A stretch of DNA of 64,000 nt from Helopsaltes ochotensis. Its lineage: Eukaryota; Chordata; Aves; Passeriformes; Locustellidae. The position numbers and the translations under genes were made by a program. Below the pieces are notes generated by a model. That model was not told the origin of the DNA, did not search any database, and worked only from the letters and a program-made list of their open reading frames with translations. Positions 47,801 to 60,593 of this stretch are shown here, piece by piece (position 1 is the stretch's first letter; each line of letters begins with the position of its first letter). The stretch is from NCBI GenBank assembly GCA_013400155.1, contig VXBM01000553.1:310001-374000 (forward strand), read 5' to 3'.

Positions 47801-50585
47801 GGCAGACAGAAACGACAGCAAGCACCAGTCCTGTTCTCTCTAGCTGGGACAGCATTCCCAGCACTAGGAATGAAGATGATATAAATTATCAATTCTTATT
47901 CACTATGGATCAAATAAACATCAAGATTGTGACCACCTAACAGCAAAACACAGTTAGAAAAGGCAAAATATAGAAAACCCCACTTCCTATAGAATTATTC
48001 CAAGGACCAAATCTACACTGGTAGTAGACCCTAAAGTTTGACATACCTGCTGTGACTGAAGTATCACCCAAGAGCATCACTTAAACAATATATATAGAAA
48101 GATAACTATAAAATCTTATACACAAATTACCACTTTTTCCTTGTCATTTACAAATTCCACTGATTTTATTTTCCTCATATAAAAGGAGACATTTTACTCT
48201 GTGCTGATTTAACAAATATTCTCAACATATTCAAAACAATAAAGCAGCTAAAAAGCTGTTCTAATACCTAAAAGAATCTTTATCATCTGCACATATGATA
48301 TATACTGTAAACAATCACTCAAAAAAGTATTTTTGTTGAAGTGATTATATTGCACTCAGAATTCTGAGATTCTCACCCTCCCTTTTCATTTTAAATCAGA
48401 GATCAGCTTCATTTTTTAATAAAATGGAGATTTAATTTTCTACTGAAAACAAGTAAGCATGCAGTCAATATAATACAATGTATTGAAAATACCAGAAAAA
48501 GGGCATGTGTTTGATTATGAAACTGGAGTAAGGAACAATTCTTAACCAGGCCACACCAGAGTAGTGTATTGTAAACATTCTGCTGGCTCTAAGGTGTTGC
48601 AGATACTGTAGAAAGTGCAGTCTAGTTCAGCACCCAAGAGGTACAGAGAATCTGTTCAAGTGTTCTGTACTTCAGAGAATTTCCATGCAGCAATGGCACA
48701 TGTAATAGACTCACAGAAAGACAGGATAATGGACTGGAGGCGATTACTGAGGTAATACTGACCTCATAGAAACAGAGCCAATCGCTGTAAATCGTTGTAA
48801 CTTCATTGTAATCTTTAAATGAAAATTTGCCAGGTCATTACATTTTCTAACAGAGCAATGAAATTTTCACTCTTGATGCAAATGAAGTACAGAACTAGAT
48901 TCCCTACTTGTAGCTTACATGGGCAGCATCCCAGTGACAGTCTGGAAACTACCCTCAGCCTAAAACATCCCCAAAAGATACATCTCCATCATGCAGAATG
49001 TCACCTTGCTTTTGCAACAATGACTCCATTCTCCAAGCACTGGCTCAAGAAACACAGGTCACGGAGGGGGGAAAAAAAAAAAAAGAGGAATGCAGCGTTC
49101 TTACACAATAAAACAAATCCTCAGCCAGTGAAGAGGCCACAAATGTTTAAAATTCAAAAGAAGGCTGTTTTCTCCACTTAGATCTATGTGAGAAAGATTT
49201 CTTCATCAAAGCCATTATCTTCAGGTAACAGAGTATCTTTGGAATCCCTGAGATACTACAGCTCCATATAACCACCTCACAGAAGTGGAGAGACCGACTC
49301 AGCACACAGATGAACAAGGTGGAAGCCAATATATAGCACCCTGAGTTGCAACTGGAACAACGGCAATGGGCAACCTAGGCAGCCAAGACATGTAGAAGAA
49401 TGTGCAGAGGAGCCATTGTAACATGGGTACTGCACAGGGGAACAGACAAAAAATGGAAGTATTTCTAAAAGGCCTTTCCCTGTTGTCAGAGCAGAGAAGG
49501 AAGACAGCAATGAGAGGGAAGAGCTCTGAGAAAGGCCCTGGAGAAACGCAGACACCTCAACGTACAGCAGGACAGTAATGCAAAAACAGAGACAAGTTAA
49601 GCGGTCTCGTTCCATGTGTGCCCCAAAGGTTAAGCACTCCAGCCGTGACTACAAACTCCCAGCAATCACTGACCTGTACTATGGATATAAACCAGGAATA
49701 TAAATAAATTACTTTTCCTCCTGGAATTAAAAAAAAAGAATACAAAGAGGAAAAGACAAAGTCACAATCAAGTCACAGAATACGTAGTCAAAAATGAAAT
49801 GCTGGCTTCAGAAACAATAGTCATCTGTTCTGTATCCTAAATAGGGTTAATTGTAAAAAAGAGGTGCTTGTAAAATCTTAAGTTTTAAGTATTTTATTTC
49901 CCAGCATATTGCTAAATAATTTTGCAGTTAAAATAAAAAGTAAAAAAATATCAGAGATGAGTATGGAATACTTACAACTAGAAAATGGTTGTTGAACCAT
50001 CTGAATTTCTATAAAAGCATCAATAAAAATGTAAAAACATGGTCTCACAAAATTAATTACAATCTGAAATGCCAGATTGTTTTCACAATGGCCACAACAT
50101 GAATATTGATGGATTTTTGCAACCAAAAACGAATTGTGATTTGGCCCAAACATGGCTTAATACAGCAATCACGCGTGTCTGAAAATTGGGACTTGTATTT
50201 CTGCTATTTCCTATTCTCTCAGCTATTCAGCATCCAGTATTTCTCATTAGAAAAAAAAATGCTACCTGGTCACAATTTTATTCTCTTATGGAGTTGTGCT
50301 GCATCTCAATACATTCTTGGATAAATGAAGAAAAGTGGATAAAAAAGATGAGTAGAAATAGACACCCTATAAAAACTACTTGTAAAGTACTGTACATCTG
50401 CAAAATATCTGTGGCATTACACTTGTTGATGTGAAGGAGAAAACTGCTATTTAACCACTTCATGAATATGAACAATGCACTTGTTCCCAGCCATTTAGAA
50501 TGATTTGACATTCCAAATGTTCATAAAAATTGGGTAATAAAAGAATTAAGTCAATACCCTTAAGTATAATAAATAATGGTGTTTA
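44881..50585. other. Convergent intergenic DNA and SLC30A6 3' UTR
   Basis: About 5.7 kb between the 3' ends of QPCT (plus) and SLC30A6 (minus). It is AT-rich. No exon with family similarity was seen on either strand. The SLC30A6 3' UTR occupies its right part; minus-strand AATAAA hexamers occur at 50282-50277 and 49898-49893, so the end of that UTR cannot be fixed. Confidence 0.65.
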
Positions 50586-51083
50586 TTATGGTCGGGGCTG
50601 ACCACGAGCGTTTGTTCCATATCTGCTTGGGACATTTGCAAAACCAGTTCTGAATCCTTGAGCTGCTCCCACTCCCGGTATTCCAAGTCCTTGACTGAGT
50701 ACACTGCTGTAGGGTGCAGATCCATGATTAAAGCCCAATCCATAGGGTTTTGTCTGAGTGTTTAACAGGATGACTGGACTCACATTTTTGCCTGGTGTGT
50801 TAAAAGAAAATTCTGGTGGTGGGCTGCTGGGCTTCGCTGGAGTGGAGGTAACAGGGTTCAAATTGTCAGCAGCTTTCAAAGATGGCATTGGAATAATGTG
50901 ATGGTCCGAAAGGTTCAGAATATTGTTTGCAATAGGCACAGATGATAAGGTAGGTCTGATCCAGTCATCTTTGAAAATCTGAACAGTCAAGGTAGAGACC
51001 AAGGTGTACAATCTGTTAGTGACATGGGCAAGTACCATTTGTTCATTTGCATCTCTCCGAATTCGGACGTGGACTGATCCAGC
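50586..51083 (-). CDS. SLC30A6: SLC30A6 last coding exon (residues 296-460 and stop)
   Basis: Opens AGSVHVRIRRDANEQMVLAH, finishes the C-terminal domain (VSTLTVQIFKDDW) and runs into the long ZnT6-specific tail with NLSDHHIIPMP, STPAKPSSPPPEFSFNTPGK, VILLNTQTKPYG and a Gly-rich end to QPRP. TAA is at 50588-50586. The acceptor is ctttctag at 51084. Confidence 0.95.
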   Translation of the reverse strand, partial: AGSVHVRIRRDANEQMVLAHVTNRLYTLVSTLTVQIFKDDWIRPTLSSVPIANNILNLSDHHIIPMPSLKAADNLNPVTSTPAKPSSPPPEFSFNTPGKNVSPVILLNTQTKPYGLGFNHGSAPYSSVLSQGLGIPGVGAAQGFRTGFANVPSRYGTNARGQPRP

Positions 51084-51795
51084 CTAGAAAGTGATAAAAC
51101 CAAGTTGGCTGTTAATTGTCACTCCAGTAAAGATTCCCCACATGCATTCAAGAGGAAGTAAATTATCCTGCAGAGAATTACACAAAGGCCTTTTGCAGTG
51201 GAAACTATTGACTGAATTAAGAACCTCATTACAGGACACATTCTGATCTTTCCTAACATGTTGCTCTCTTATGAACACATCAAGATCAGCATTCAGGAGA
51301 AGGGACTCTTCGAACCAAACTATACAATACAACACGTGTTGGCAGGAAAGGCAACAACTGGGGGAGAAAATTGGCTCAAAAGATCAAAGTAAAAAATTGA
51401 GGCATAAGTGGCAGAACAGTAAATTGAAAGCTATTTTTACAACAGAAAGAGTGAACTGCTGCCTTTTTTGTTGTTTTAAGAGTAGCAGCATACTGCAAGA
51501 AATCAGTGAAGAAATATTTTAAGAGCCTCAATTTTCCAGCTGTCCGAAAATACCTGCATCAACTTAGGAACAGCCAAGTTCTGTGTGATTAACCAACAAC
51601 AAAGGTTTAAAACAATGTAAAGGACAGGGGAAGAGAAGTTTTGCAATAAATACAAGGACTGTGGAGTACTGACTCCATTTTTTGATAGTCAATATTTCAG
51701 ATGAAATACCTTACTTTAAGTAAATTAAAAAATTAAACTAGTATCTGACAACCTTTTTTTTCAGAGGCTAGAAAGATAATAGAGACACAACTTAC
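51084..51795. other. SLC30A6 last intron
   Basis: About 0.7 kb with no further feature recognised. Confidence 0.65.
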
Positions 51796-51864
51796 CAAAG
51801 TGCCAAAACCTAATGTCCAGAAATGTTCATTTCGAACTTCCAACACACCATCCAAAGTTGAAAC
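51796..51864 (-). CDS. SLC30A6: SLC30A6 coding exon 13 (residues 273-295)
   Basis: Encodes VSTLDGVLEVRNEHFWTLGF GTL, a strand of the C-terminal ferredoxin-like domain. Acceptor gtgtaaaattag, donor TTTG|gtaagt; 69 nt. Confidence 0.93.
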
Positions 51865-52443
51865 CTAATTTTACACAAACATCCACATACATGAAAATAA
51901 ATTAGAAGTTTCAAATCCTCTTAGAAATGTACTTTTATACATAGCTGAATAGCAAATAATTTTCAGTAGTGAAATAAAAGCTCCATACGTAGAACAGATG
52001 ATGTCTGTTAATGTCACTAATGCTTATCTAATGCACTTTTGCTACCCTTAAACATCCAAATTCATCAAAAAAGTTTTAAGGAACATATTTCAAGGAACTC
52101 TTGCTGCCAAACTGCAGTATGTTCTCAACTTGCTATGCTGTAACTCTACAGCTGCCTGTACTCCTTCCCCTTCTTCCTTTACAAACTCACATTTGTAAAC
52201 CTCTTCAATAGTAGCTCAAATCAAAATAAAAACAGCCTGCACTACTTAAACAGATTTGCTCCAGATACCTAAATGACACTAGTCATCTTGGAAAGCAAGG
52301 TTCTTATTTTCTACATGCAGCTAAAAAAATATATATTAAAAAAATAATTTTAGCAAACTTCTTGGACCAGTCAGAAAATTTTCCCACATTCCTGAATGCT
52401 TATTAGCTGTACACACTGTGCTATGTACTATACACTGACTTAC

Positions 52444-52491
52444 CTCTCTAAGAAGTTTATCTAACTGGCCAATCACATGAGGTGGGGTTGT
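52444..52491 (-). CDS. SLC30A6: SLC30A6 coding exon 12 (residues 257-272)
   Basis: A 48 nt exon encoding TTPPHVIGQLDKLLRE, the first strand-helix of the CDF C-terminal domain. Acceptor cttctttttgaag (a weak AAG acceptor), donor AGAG|gtaagt. Frame is preserved if skipped. Confidence 0.92.
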
Positions 52492-52795
52492 CTTCAAAAA
52501 GAAGAAGAAAAGAAAATACAAGTTATAATAAAGATTAACTGTCTCTGTTCAAATAAGAGAGCCTTTAAGTCTGGTCTACCCATACAAGAGACTAACAGGA
52601 TTTTCATTAAATTCTTATGATTTCGTGATGCATATTTGCACAACCGTTAACATTCTTGTAGCACATCACAAATTCCCATGGAACACTTCCTATTTGCAAG
52701 CTTAAAAGAGATTTCAAGGGGTTTTCTTTTTTTTTAAATTACGCCATTTAACAAAACCAAAACCACAAAATCCGTTTTTTGTGAGGCTGCCATAC

Positions 52796-52898
52796 CTGGA
52801 GTAGTACTTTCCCACTGTAGACACTCATGGGATACATGGTACCAAATGTCATCAAAGCAATTGCTATAGCAGAGGCTGTGTCCACAGCAAAATAATTG
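52796..52898 (-). CDS. SLC30A6: SLC30A6 coding exon 11 (residues 222-256)
   Basis: Encodes NNYFAVDTASAIAIALMTFG then TMYPMSVYSGKVLLQ, joining the last helix to the cytosolic domain. Acceptor tttctccctag, donor CCAG|gtatgg; 103 nt. Confidence 0.93.
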
Positions 52899-53187
52899 CT
52901 AGGGAGAAAGAGCAATTAAAAGAAACACTGGTGATTTGCATTTTTGAAAGGCAGAACAACTTACGATTCTTTTTTCATTTTTTTTAAATTATATACACTC
53001 ACAGAATTTTACACATACTCTTTTGAACTCTCATTCATCTTGGACAATAGATAGATGCATTCACAGAGGTGCAATGCCATTCATACAAAATGCAGCTCTA
53101 CATCAGATCATTCCTTTCATGTAAAAATATTTTTTCCCCACAGACTGGATACAAAAAGAGCAACTGTTTTAAAACAACTACACATAC

Positions 53188-53307
53188 TTGATTTCAATGA
53201 GCATATATGTAATGCAAAGAGCAAGAGCTCCAGCAATATCAATCAAGACAAAAGGGTTCATCCGTGGCAGAAAGATGCTACTCAATCCTGGGATGATTCC
53301 ACAAATA
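53188..53307 (-). CDS. SLC30A6: SLC30A6 coding exon 10 (residues 182-222, TM5-TM6)
   Basis: Encodes SICGIIPGLSSIFLPRMNPF and VLIDIAGALALCITYMLIEI. Acceptor tgttttgttgcag, donor ATCAA|gtatgt; 120 nt. Confidence 0.93.
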
Positions 53308-55114
53308 CTGCAACAAAACAGAAAAAGCAGTTGTCAGCCAGCCCTTCATCACTACTTTGAAATTCCAAAATTACTCCCATTATTTAGCATTTGACTTCTA
53401 ACACACCTTGCTGTCATAGCATATGATGAGTACTGTAAAGGCCCCACTAATTCTGTTCAAAGGCTGCTGTCAGCCAAAATTAATCAAGTGTTTTTTCCTG
53501 GGAACACAGCTCTGTGATATAGCTGTCCCAGCTGTCTGCAACACAAGTAGTTCGTGGGCTCAATATTGGCATTCCTCAGGTGCACACAGCAAGATTTGAG
53601 TATCACCAGTCTTCACTTCATGTGCCACCACAGTGTGCAGAATGCCCTAAGGCCAAAGCTCACTAATTCATGGAGTCTGAAAGGAGGAAGAAGACCAGCT
53701 AGTTGAATAAGAGGAGATCAAAAACATGCATGAGGGAATGCTGGGAAAATTATTTCTTTACAGCTATTTCCTGTCAATGGGTGTACGAAGAGAGAAAGGA
53801 GTTTCTGTACTTCCCAGTGAATGTAAGTGCAAGTCATGTCCTGGAAAACTTCAAGGCAAAGACAACATGAAATGTTTTGTTGCTATGGTTAAAGCCAGCT
53901 TATGTTTAGACATCATGTGCTGACCTGCTCCTGTAAGAATTTTAATCAACATAATTATATACAGGTGCAGATATTTTTTAATCAGCACTGCTTCACATCA
54001 CACATCTGAAATAACTGTATACACACTATTTTTTTTTTCATACTGGCTTAATGGTGTACAGGTTATTTTAAAACCCTGCAGAAATTATACTACTCTTGAT
54101 CTGAGACCCCTTCCAGTTATCCATGAGTGTCCTATCCCCTTAAAACTGTGTTTCTTCATGGATAAGAGGAAAGCTGTGCTACTGTCTGTGATCGGTATCC
54201 ACCTTTTTTTTTTACAATAAAACTTGGGCAACCTAATTATTTGTCTTCCAAAAATATATCACAGATTTTGGTTCTGAGATGTAACATCTTATACCCGTAA
54301 AAGATCAATTCTTCTGTTATTAAGTCAGCATTCTCTGCTTTCCTTAACTGTAAAAAAGATCACAAGATGCAGAAACAGATGGGTTTTGAAACATACTTAA
54401 CATGTTTTACAACTTGGTTTAACATTTTTCTTTTGATACTGACAGATAGTTGGAAGAACATGTATGGATTAAAATAAAACTTCCCTGACATCTGACAAAA
54501 CTGTTTGCAAACAATGTTATCTTGCATTCAGATATCCAATACAAGCAAGACAGTTAACAGACAAGATAAATGAGCAACACTGCTTACATCCATGGAAGAC
54601 ACAGACTTTCCAGTTTCCTGATGGGCAGGTGAAGAGTTTCTACAGCTATGGTTCAGTGAGTAACTTGTTTCATATATCACATTTAAACTCAACCATCTGA
54701 ATCATGTGTCCAGCCCACAATGTAAATAAACATAAATTATTACAAAAGAATAATAAATTATTACAAAATACATGACTTGGTAATGCATGTTGTGAAATGC
54801 AGTTCAAGTACGTACAGGATAATGCTAGTTTTCCTATTTTCATCCAAAGAGAATTACATAAAATGTACTAAACAAATATATTCAAAGGAAAAGATACCCA
54901 GAAATATGTATTTGTGTTAGATTGATGTATCTGGGAAATATGGGAGACAATGTTTGCTCCAGAGTTCACACATGAGACCTACAGTAGGTAAAGCTATTTT
55001 AAAAGCTCTAACACAAGTTTATGCCTCAATATCCCTCCAAATTGTTACTATACACACAAAACCAACACCGCCTTTCAGAAGCCAATGATTTTGAAAAACA
55101 ACATAAAGCTTTAC
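53308..55114. other. SLC30A6 intron between coding exons 9 and 10
   Basis: About 1.8 kb of AT-rich intron, including a short duplicated ataaattattacaaaa motif near 54730-54770. Confidence 0.6.
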
Positions 55115-55163
55115 CTTCTACTAAGATCTGCAACATGTTCCTGAAGCCAACTTGTGCTGGCAG
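55115..55163 (-). CDS. SLC30A6: SLC30A6 coding exon 9 (residues 166-182, start of TM5)
   Basis: A 49 nt exon encoding AASTSWLQEHVADLSR. H175 is the surviving metal-site histidine position of TM5. Acceptor ctttcttttgcag, donor AGAAG|gtaaag. Confidence 0.92.
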
Positions 55164-55903
55164 CTGCAAAAGAAAGAAGGTAATGAAGTTACCACAATTT
55201 TAAGTACCATTTTAAAGTTACTACATTTTAAAGTACAGGTAAGTTTTATTTTAAGGGAAGAATCTAATAAAGACACTGTAAATGAGTAAATATCTCAAAA
55301 GACACCCTGGCACTTGAAAAAAGCCTCGAGTCTGTCTTTTTCAGGAAGCAAGTACAACATCCACCTCTCATAATAATCTGAACTGATTAAATACAAATAT
55401 AATTTCAGGTTATAACCATTATTTTTTATATAATATAGTACATAATAAATATTTATAACTATGGACAATTTATAGGATAATTATAACAGGACAATTTACA
55501 GTTGCAGGAATGACTGCAAAACTACTTCACAATGAAAAAGGTAAAAGAGCTTTTAAAAAGAACTATTGCATTAACTTATTTTTAAGTCGTTAATACATCC
55601 ATAAAATGTGTTGAAAGTTCTGGTACCTGTCACATGACCTCCAAAAAAGATTGAAAATAAAGGATACCGCAGCATTAAAATAATACTTGGTTTATCATGT
55701 TAATGACCTCATACTACTCAGAGCTTATAAGAAAGCTGGAGTTGAAAATCAGACAGCAATTCTACTGCACAAAGTTACATTAACAGAGGTAACAGTAATA
55801 TACACCCACTAGTTAAGAAAGTTACCACAAGTTATACCTTGATAAAAATAGGAACATTAACATTTTTTTCTCAATTCTTGTTACAGTCTAATTTATCACA
55901 TAC

Positions 55904-55998
55904 CTTCAGAGACATAAGCAAAAGGCTTATTCTTAATGGAAAGCATTGTAAATAAGTTGAAAAAGAGAGCCACGAAAGTACCAACCAGCAGTCGTCCC
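55904..55998 (-). CDS. SLC30A6: SLC30A6 coding exon 8 (residues 134-166, TM4)
   Basis: Encodes TGRLLVGTFVALFFNLFTML and SIKNKPFAYVSE. TM4 is followed by a short loop lacking the His-rich insert of most ZnT proteins. Acceptor cctctccctag, donor GAAG|gtatgt; 95 nt. Confidence 0.93.
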
Positions 55999-56785
55999 CT
56001 AGGGAGAGGAAAAAAGGTGTCTTAATTTCCTATCATCACAGAACATGTCATCAAGCTGTAACTACCAATAAGAGTATCAAAATACTTTGCTTGGTTTCAT
56101 TCACTGAGGCTGAAAACAAGTAGGATAAACTCGGTAATACTTAATAACCAGCAGTGCATTATCGTTGCAAGGGTTATACAAGATCACTGAACTTGCTACG
56201 TATTTGTTATCCTGTAACGCTCATAATGTTAACAGCTCTTAACTAATTGCATATATGCACACACATGTATTTGCCCTTTGAAGATACAAACACATCGTCT
56301 CCTCAGTAGCACAGCTAAGCTTCCCTTTCTATGGAATTATGCCAAATAACCCCAGCTGCCTTCTAGAACTACTTCAACATACGTCCCATGTCCCATTCCT
56401 TTGCTCCGTAACACCTTCTTTTCCTCTCCCTGTGTTCTTTATAGTCTGAACCCTCTTTGCAAAACCTTCAGTTCCCTGTTGACCACAGCATCCCTCCCCT
56501 CTACATGCCAGGCCTTCCAAGAGGCGACAAAAAAAACAAAAGGAACTGAAGTAGGAAAAGTAGCAATATATAGTTAGATCACTATTTGAGAGAACATGAA
56601 CATTACATTTCAACTGTACCTTGAAAAGAATGGTTTGCAGTATAGCTTGCAAAGGTTTGAAATAAATGCCAAGGCACCAAAAGCAATTTGGTTCTGAAAG
56701 TACCTGCATAACTAATATATGCTAGGTAAGAATTAGAAACATAAAAGGACAAGAACACATTTTACATGTCAAAATAATTTCTTAC

Positions 56786-56821
56786 GTGTGTATCTCAGGC
56801 TGTTCCAGAAACCGCTCCACA
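56786..56821 (-). CDS. SLC30A6: SLC30A6 coding exon 7 (residues 122-134, 36 nt micro-exon)
   Basis: Encodes SVERFLEQPEIHT, the loop between TM3 and TM4, nearly identical to human (SAERFLEQPEIHT). Acceptor ttattcttgtag, donor CACAC|gtaagaa-type. Frame is preserved if skipped. Confidence 0.9.
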
Positions 56822-58056
56822 CTACAAGAATAATTGAAAATTTGAGTTATATTCATACAGTAAAGCCTTGATACCTGTGGCACGTTTTTACAGTTCTGTA
56901 GCATTAGCTGCCATTCATAAACAAAAACTGATACAGTACTGCAAAAAAAATGGACTGCTTAAATAAACACAGCAACTTTTATAAGCAATGAAAGCATTTA
57001 GCACTGAACCAAAGCAGATGTGATTTAGTTTCCCAAATATTTCCAAACTGTGCCACATATGTGCTAGCTACCATGAACGTTGCCTACATGATAAAAATAT
57101 GCTTGTAAATGAACATGCAAAAAAATATTGCTACTGGCACCACCACCAGTGTTGGTGACCACAACAAACTAAGTCTGAAATTTCTGACCTACACCCTCAC
57201 ACTAAACAAGGTCAAATAAACTATACATTGGATACTGTGGTGGAGATACAGATCTTTTTTCACCCACCAGTGAGTTAACAAATGAGCTTCAGTAGTAACA
57301 GAAAAACCTGCTAAGTTTGTGGAATTTCCTAAACTTGATGCTGGAAAACTTGGAGGTTTTGACAGAGGGTGATTCATTCCAATGGACTGTCAGTTCAATA
57401 CATTGACCTTACAGTATAAAGTTGCTAAGTTGTTAATACAGCCCTTTACACAGAAAATAGAGCACTTGAATAGAAAAAGTTGCAGTTTTAAATTCCAGAT
57501 GTTAACAAAAGCCTCTTCATCTTTAAAAACTAAAATAATCTTTTAGGCTAACCTCCCGAAATACAAATGCTTCCAAACATAGATTGTACGGCAAATTAAT
57601 AGTTGAGCAAACTTTGAGGGAGTGAAGAAGCTGATGCTTTAAACATTCAGATCCTTGATATATATTATGAAGCTGCTATGACTTCAAAAAGTAACAGAAG
57701 TAAAAACAAGTAAGTTTGATTTGTTAGTGAACTTAAGAAAGTCAAGATGCATAAGGAACTACATTAAATTAATTACACAACGTTTTAGAAAAAGTATTCT
57801 TAAAACCATTAAATCTTTTCCTAGAGAGCTTTTTAAGTACATTTATCACTTCTCATCTTTACATCTAAAGCCTACATGTAGTGTAATAAATGTAAGCAAG
57901 CAGTAAGGTTTAGCAATTTTTTTTTTTTTTTTACATCTTTAAATTTTTTCTGAAGTATTTCTCTACATAGAGCACTCAGTGAATGCATGTCCCTTTGGTT
58001 GATCTGGACTATATCTTCATATGTTAAAAAATTAAAGAAACAGTACATAACCCTAC

Positions 58057-58137
58057 CTTTCTTTCAGTATAAAAAGAGCACCAAGCTGTGCCAGAACTGT
58101 AGATGCAAATACAGCTAGAACTTCAAACCTTTCAAAC
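58057..58137 (-). CDS. SLC30A6: SLC30A6 coding exon 6 (residues 95-122, TM3)
   Basis: Encodes GFERFEVLAVFASTVLAQLG ALFILKE. Conserved F-E-R-x-E-V-L-A opens TM3. Acceptor tctcaaatttcag, donor AAAG|gtaggg; 81 nt. Confidence 0.93.
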
Positions 58138-58536
58138 CTGAAATTTGAGAATTAAGTTTAGAAACACTGAACATTGAACAATGCATCCAACAGAATCTTT
58201 TCTGTGCAAGAACCAGCAGGATAGACCTACTCTTTCCAATTCATTCAATAGCAGACAGATGGGAAGAAACTGGAAGTTTCATGGAATAGGCATTATTTTC
58301 AGTATTTTTCAACATTCCACTCATCAGAGACACCTTAAAATTAAGCATTTCTTAATTCTTCTTCCTGTCTGTCCCCTACTTTGTAATTTACTTTACAGTA
58401 AGTCTTGGCCCTCCTCATTTTTAGGCTCTTTCACATACAGAGTATTACTGATGGCTGTTTGGGGATCCAGGCAATGACAGCGAGCGACACATGAAATGCT
58501 GCACCATCAAACACTACACCTTGTTATTGTACTTAC

Positions 58537-58602
58537 CCAAATGAATAGACTGGGCTGGGTTTCTTCATCATTACCCAGTAGCTTATTAGACATGTTACCA
58601 AA
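58537..58602 (-). CDS. SLC30A6: SLC30A6 coding exon 5 (residues 73-95, end of TM2)
   Basis: Encodes SLVTCLISYWVMMKKPSPVY and SFG, finishing TM2 and the short loop to TM3. Acceptor cccttttttcag, donor TTTGG|gtaagt; 66 nt. Confidence 0.93.
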
Positions 58603-60593
58603 CTGAAAAAAGGGGAGAATTAGACTGTGATAAATAACAGCAGCCTTCACAAACTGTATAATCTACAAATACACACTTGAGCCACCAGAATTCAGCAAAC
58701 GAATACTGCCACATCTTGCCCTGAACTCAACCTCCATCACTGTCACAGTGATGTTCCAAATGCTCCTCATGTGCTTCCTGAACTTGCCTAGAAATGCTGT
58801 AACCTGAGAAAGGCTGTTTAAATGAGAAGGAAGCTGACAAGCACGACAGAAGAGTGAAAGAAAAAGCAAAAAAATCTCTCCATTGAAGTCTTGTTTTAGA
58901 GATATACCATCAATTAGATTTAGTACTCTAGAATAAGTCTCAGGCCACACCAAGTATTGCCTTTCTTTTTCACAGTGTAATTTCTCTTTGTATACGGCCA
59001 AAACAGATTAACTTCCTTTGCCTGCATTCACCTACACAAGCTCTCATCTAACTGGCCATTCACTGACAGCCACAGGTCTCTCTTGCTATCTTCTGTCCAA
59101 ATTTTTCTCTCATACTGAACATCAAGAATTCCAATTATTTTGGAACCTCCATGGTAGTAATCAGAATGTTTCAAGGACGAGTATAGTTTCCTTTGCCTAT
59201 TTTCCTCTATTGAACAATTTTTTCTCTATCAAAGATTTTTTTCAATTGGAATCCACATGGATTCAGTGCCATCTGTGCTTTTATGCAGTCCTTTTGTATT
59301 TAATAACAATGTTAAATCAGACTGGATCAAGAACTCATCCCTACAACTAATGAACAATCACATCCTCACAACTTGATTCTCAGCTGTGCAGAATAAAAGC
59401 AAAAGCACAGGAAGTAATACTGTTCGTATACAAAGCCATAAATTCATAATCTCAGTATGTCTAATATATACAACCAGGAAAATGACAAAAAGAAAAGGAG
59501 CAGAAAGTGATTTTTGCAGCAGAATTACTGAGCATTGTTCTCCCTTACAGCAAATCAAAACTCTTGAAAGAAATCGCGAGTTAGAATAATCTTCTAGTCC
59601 AACCCCTAATTAACCTAAGACAGGAGTGCCAGGGGTGTTCTACCTTCTTCTAAAACTGAAAGAAAAAAAAATTTCCATGCAAATGGGAAGTACATCATCA
59701 ACACTTTCCCCAGTTTCCCCAAGGTGAAAAAGATATTTTGAGTCAGGATGACAAAAATTCAATAGATACAAAATTCTAAGAGAAATACAAGATTCACTAA
59801 AGTTAAATCTTAATTCTAATGCAGTCACAGATCAAGTTTTTGTGCCTATCCTAACAAGTCATTTTTGGTTTTGCATGTTTGCTGCTGTTGTTTTTGAACG
59901 TTTTACTGTAGGTAAGTTAGAGTATGTAGTGGACATAGCTATGACTCAGAAAGCTGATCCATACCTTTTATAAGCTAGTGAGATAGCAAGGAAGATAATG
60001 TAGGCTGATATTTTTAAAATACATATATTTTATTTCCCAACCACTGCTACCATTCTGTATCTTAGATAAGAACTGAATATATTTCATGACTGTACCATCA
60101 GTGTTCAGAACTATGATACTAAAAGTTGTTTTAATATAATTTTGTTAGAAAACAAGTAAAATACTGGAAATATCTAATGACCTTACGTGCAGACTGCTTG
60201 GTATCCAGCCTGTGAAATATTTTTGAAATAGAATGACATGCTTCTTGTTTCCTGATGTTAAAACTGAGGGTTACTACACAATCAGTGACTATGGCATTAG
60301 GAAAATGTTCTGAGAACAACCAGACAACAATTTTGTGCTATATTGTTTTATGTTGTCATGCAACTGCACAGAGAAATCCATAAGTGAACTGTTCAGTTAC
60401 TAGTCATTCTCAATATAGCTATGATGGGTTTTACAATCTGTTTATTGTGTGCAATTTTATACACATTTAAGCTATATTTAAACCAGTTACTGTTTCTACA
60501 CAGATGACTAAGTTTGAACCTGTAAGCAAATTTTAAATGTATAGAAATATACAGATAAAATTAACAGTAAGACAAAACGGGGAAACAACTCAC
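58603..60593. other. SLC30A6 intron between coding exons 4 and 5
   Basis: About 2 kb, AT-rich. A faint CR1-like phrase (cttctagtccaacccctaat, near 59590) may be the remnant of an old copy, too short to call. Confidence 0.55.

Noticed and set aside
48819..49181. 120-codon plus-strand frame between QPCT and SLC30A6
   Set aside because: Lys-rich and low-complexity at the end (an A tract), no similarity, no promoter or conserved splice sites.
59580..59640. Possible extra CR1 tail
   Set aside because: Only one phrase (cttctagtccaacccctaat) matches; no terminal repeat is present, so it is too short to call.
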